Shown: positions 5,208 through 7,206 of the stretch, in pieces
Numbering within the stretch: the stretch's first letter is position 1
How the letters are laid out: each line of letters opens with the position of its first letter
DNA from: Proteobacteria bacterium UBA6492
GTDB lineage: Bacteria; Pseudomonadota; Gammaproteobacteria; UBA6429; Thiohalophilaceae
DNA: 7,206 bases
Assembly: GCA_002436485.1 (NCBI GenBank)
Contig: DJMK01000203.1
Location: forward strand, 1 to 7,206
Direction of reading: 5' to 3'
The notes under the pieces: generated by a model
What the model saw: the letters and a program-made list of their open reading frames with translations, nothing else
What the model was told of the DNA's origin: nothing
The model's database searches: none
Made by a program: the position numbers and the translations under genes

Positions 5208-7206
5208 TACGGGCATTCCTTCATCTTCGGGAATGACAATGTTTCCCAGAAAATTATAATGCTTTATGCCATCAGTTATACCATCAGCGTACTTGCCTGG
5301 TGAGAAGTAGACGCGATGTTTTCCCTTAAGCTTTTCCAGCTCTGCACTGTGACTTGCCACCACGACACCAAGTGTATCGCCCAGCAACATTTCCTCGTCA
5401 TTACCAGAATCCCCAACGACAAGAATACGATCCAGTGCTATACCCCACTTTATAGATAAATAACGAATCGCCAAGCCTTTTGATGCACGTATGGGCAGTA
5501 TATCGATAATCTTGTCATCCGACTGAATGATCTTGGCGTGCACGTCTTTTTGTCGGAAAAGACGTTTAATCTCTCGTGGGCTGGGTGTCACTTCAGCATC
5601 GACACGATAGGAAATTTTATGTTCGTCTTGTTGTGTTTTTGGTCCCAACTTGACGCCGGGAACACGTTGCATGATCTTTCGAATTTTCTCCGGCTCCCAT
5701 CGATAGTCAATATGATGTGGCCAATGATGGTCTTCGACAATGCGCTCCCCCTTGTGACAATAGTGAATCTCTGTACCCACTGACGTAATCAGGATATCAG
5801 GCAGCGGTATGTCGTATTTTTTTAGTATATTTAGCGTACTTTTCAGGTTTCGCCCCGTTGCGATGCCATAACCAATATGTTTACCCTGCTTTTTGATCAT
5901 TGCGATCAGTTCACGCATCGATGCTTCGTCACCAAACAAGGTATTATCGATCGCAGAGAATGCCAGCTTGTCCACGGTAGGAAGCCTTGTTTTGAATGTC
6001 GTGCTCTGCGAACGATACTTTTCCTTGGACAAGATTTCACTGACCATTTCTATGTATGTATCAGCATGACCTGGCCAGGAGAAATGTCGGTTCGCACCCT
6101 TGATGCCATTCTCTGACCAATGTGTCCATTGTTGAGAATCGGACAAGGCTTTTGCCAGCTTGCGCTTGATATCATCAATATTAAGTGGATCAATTAACAA
6201 ACCGTTCTGACAGTACCCGAGTATGTCGCGTGGTCCACCATCATGGGTTGCAACGACGGGCAAGCCACTGGCCGCAGCTTCTATCAAGGTGAGTCCAAAG
6301 GGCTCAGTGAGCGCGGGGTTGATAAACACACCTTTGCTCATAGTACCCAGTCGGTACATTACCGGCACTTCTTCGGAAGTATGGTTCTTGGGAAAAGCAA
6401 CCTTGCCATACAGATCATACAAGTCAATCAGCATGAGTATTTCGACCAGCACTTCACGTGCCCCTTTATCCATGCTCCTGATATCATCGCGATTACCTGC
6501 CACGATGACCAGGTTTGCCTTTTGTTGCAGGGTCAGTGATTCACCGTAGGCGCGTACCAGTGATGTAATATTTTTGCGCTCGTCGGCACGTGAAAGCGCA
6601 AGTATTAGTGGCTTATCCGGTTCACGAAGAAATTTGCTAATTTCGTTGGCAATACGGCTGTCAGTTTCTTCACCTGTCGGTGGTGAAAACCGTTCCAGGT
6701 TCACACCCGGTGGTATCACCTGCATACGGCTTGGATGGTAATTATCATATTCAGCGTATTGTTGATTGACTTCCTGTTTGGTACTGGCGATCACCTTGGC
6801 GGCTGTGCCAAGGGCAATTTCTTCCGCTTCGATTCGCTGACTGATGTTATAGCGTTCCTCGATGGTTTTCTGGCTTGTACCTTTAGCCAGTAACTGCTTT
6901 TCCTTTTCACGACCCAGTGAATGGCCGGTATGCACCAGCGGCACACCCAGTAATCCGGCCAGTCGCGCACCGACCAGCCCGGCATCCGCATAATGACTAT
7001 GTACGAAATCCGGAATTCGCCCGACAGTACGCACATGGTGTAATGCCTGATCAACAAAACCCTGCAAGTGCGGCCACAGTACTTCCTTACGCAAGTAACG
7101 TTTAGGTCCACAATCCAGTCGTATGATATACGCACCTTCGCCGATTTTTTCCTGGCGCACGGCATAATCATCAGAAACTTTTTTATCTATAACACGACGG
7201 GTAAGC
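5202..7206 (-). CDS. sps: Sucrose-phosphate synthase with phosphatase-like C-terminal domain (5'-partial)
   Basis: Transfers glucose from UDP-glucose to fructose 6-phosphate, giving sucrose 6-phosphate. The reading frame is open to the window edge: 667 residues are visible and the N-terminus is missing. The GTG at 7160 is internal, since the codons before it read LTRRVIDKKVSDDYA, which is typical of the family. Counting from that GTG: GPKRYLRKEVLWPHL at 18-32, HSHYADAG at 54-61, HTGHSLG at 77-83, the GT4 core with SRADERKN at 190-197 (Arg191, Lys196), and the E-x7-E motif EPFGLTLIE at 286-294. A linker then leads to a HAD domain at about 395-640. In that domain motif I reads SAIDNT (402-407) with Ala403 in place of the nucleophilic Asp. 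ATGR at 434-437, Lys561 and GDSGND at 583-588 are kept. The domain is therefore probably inactive as a phosphatase, which fits the presence of a separate phosphatase gene. The order GT4 plus HAD is as in Synechocystis synthase. Confidence 0.95.
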   Translation of the reverse strand, partial: LTRRVIDKKVSDDYAVRQEKIGEGAYIIRLDCGPKRYLRKEVLWPHLQGFVDQALHHVRTVGRIPDFVHSHYADAGLVGARLAGLLGVPLVHTGHSLGREKEKQLLAKGTSQKTIEERYNISQRIEAEEIALGTAAKVIASTKQEVNQQYAEYDNYHPSRMQVIPPGVNLERFSPPTGEETDSRIANEISKFLREPDKPLILALSRADERKNITSLVRAYGESLTLQQKANLVIVAGNRDDIRSMDKGAREVLVEILMLIDLYDLYGKVAFPKNHTSEEVPVMYRLGTMSKGVFINPALTEPFGLTLIEAAASGLPVVATHDGGPRDILGYCQNGLLIDPLNIDDIKRKLAKALSDSQQWTHWSENGIKGANRHFSWPGHADTYIEMVSEILSKEKYRSQSTTFKTRLPTVDKLAFSAIDNTLFGDEASMRELIAMIKKQGKHIGYGIATGRNLKSTLNILKKYDIPLPDILITSVGTEIHYCHKGERIVEDHHWPHHIDYRWEPEKIRKIMQRVPGVKLGPKTQQDEHKISYRVDAEVTPSPREIKRLFRQKDVHAKIIQSDDKIIDILPIRASKGLAIRYLSIKWGIALDRILVVGDSGNDEEMLLGDTLGVVVASHSAELEKLKGKHRVYFSPGKYADGITDGIKHYNFLGNIVIPEDEGMPVD

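Noticed and set aside
5214..5235. CATTCC/GGAATG hairpin just after the spp stop as a bidirectional terminator
   Set aside because: A six-pair stem with a ten-base loop, but no U tract follows on either strand, and the bases encode the C-terminus of the synthase.
5202..7160. Synthase starting at the GTG at 7160
   Set aside because: The frame stays open to 7206 and the upstream codons match the conserved synthase N-terminal region, so the gene is cut by the window rather than beginning there.

Overview
This window carries six protein-coding genes of central sugar metabolism and sucrose synthesis, packed almost without gaps. The proteins resemble those of Gram-negative bacteria, most likely a gammaproteobacterium. 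Sucrose-phosphate synthase with a C-terminal phosphatase-like domain is typical of cyanobacteria, halotolerant proteobacteria, methanotrophs/methylotrophs and ammonia oxidisers, where sucrose is a compatible solute. A methylotroph or chemolithotroph from a saline setting would fit, but that is inference and the sequence does not prove it.

Layout from left to right. (1) gnd (5'-truncated by the window edge) and zwf on the + strand form a translationally coupled pair (TAATG junction, with a Shine-Dalgarno inside gnd). (2) pgl and glk on the - strand form a second coupled pair (TGATG junction) that converges on zwf. (3) A 273-bp divergent intergenic region at 4081..4353 holds an 11-bp-arm inverted repeat with promoter-like boxes on both strands, and further hairpin-forming sequence toward the + strand gene. 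(4) A stand-alone sucrose-phosphate phosphatase (+) converges on (5) a sucrose-phosphate synthase (-) that is cut by the right edge of the window.

Functionally, the genes surround glucose 6-phosphate. Glk makes it, and Zwf, Pgl and Gnd oxidise it to ribulose 5-phosphate, CO2 and NAD(P)H. The synthase (from UDP-glucose and fructose 6-phosphate) and the phosphatase turn related hexose phosphates into sucrose. The divergent control region lets one site serve both the glk-pgl operon and the sucrose phosphatase gene.

Points worth a second look: both convergent gene pairs end in the same palindromic ACTAGT shared stop; the synthase's C-terminal HAD domain has Ala where the catalytic nucleophile Asp should be but keeps its other motifs; the near-symmetric promoter/operator; and a Zwf with substitutions in three otherwise well-conserved motifs. 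No mobile element, CRISPR array, tRNA or rRNA was seen.
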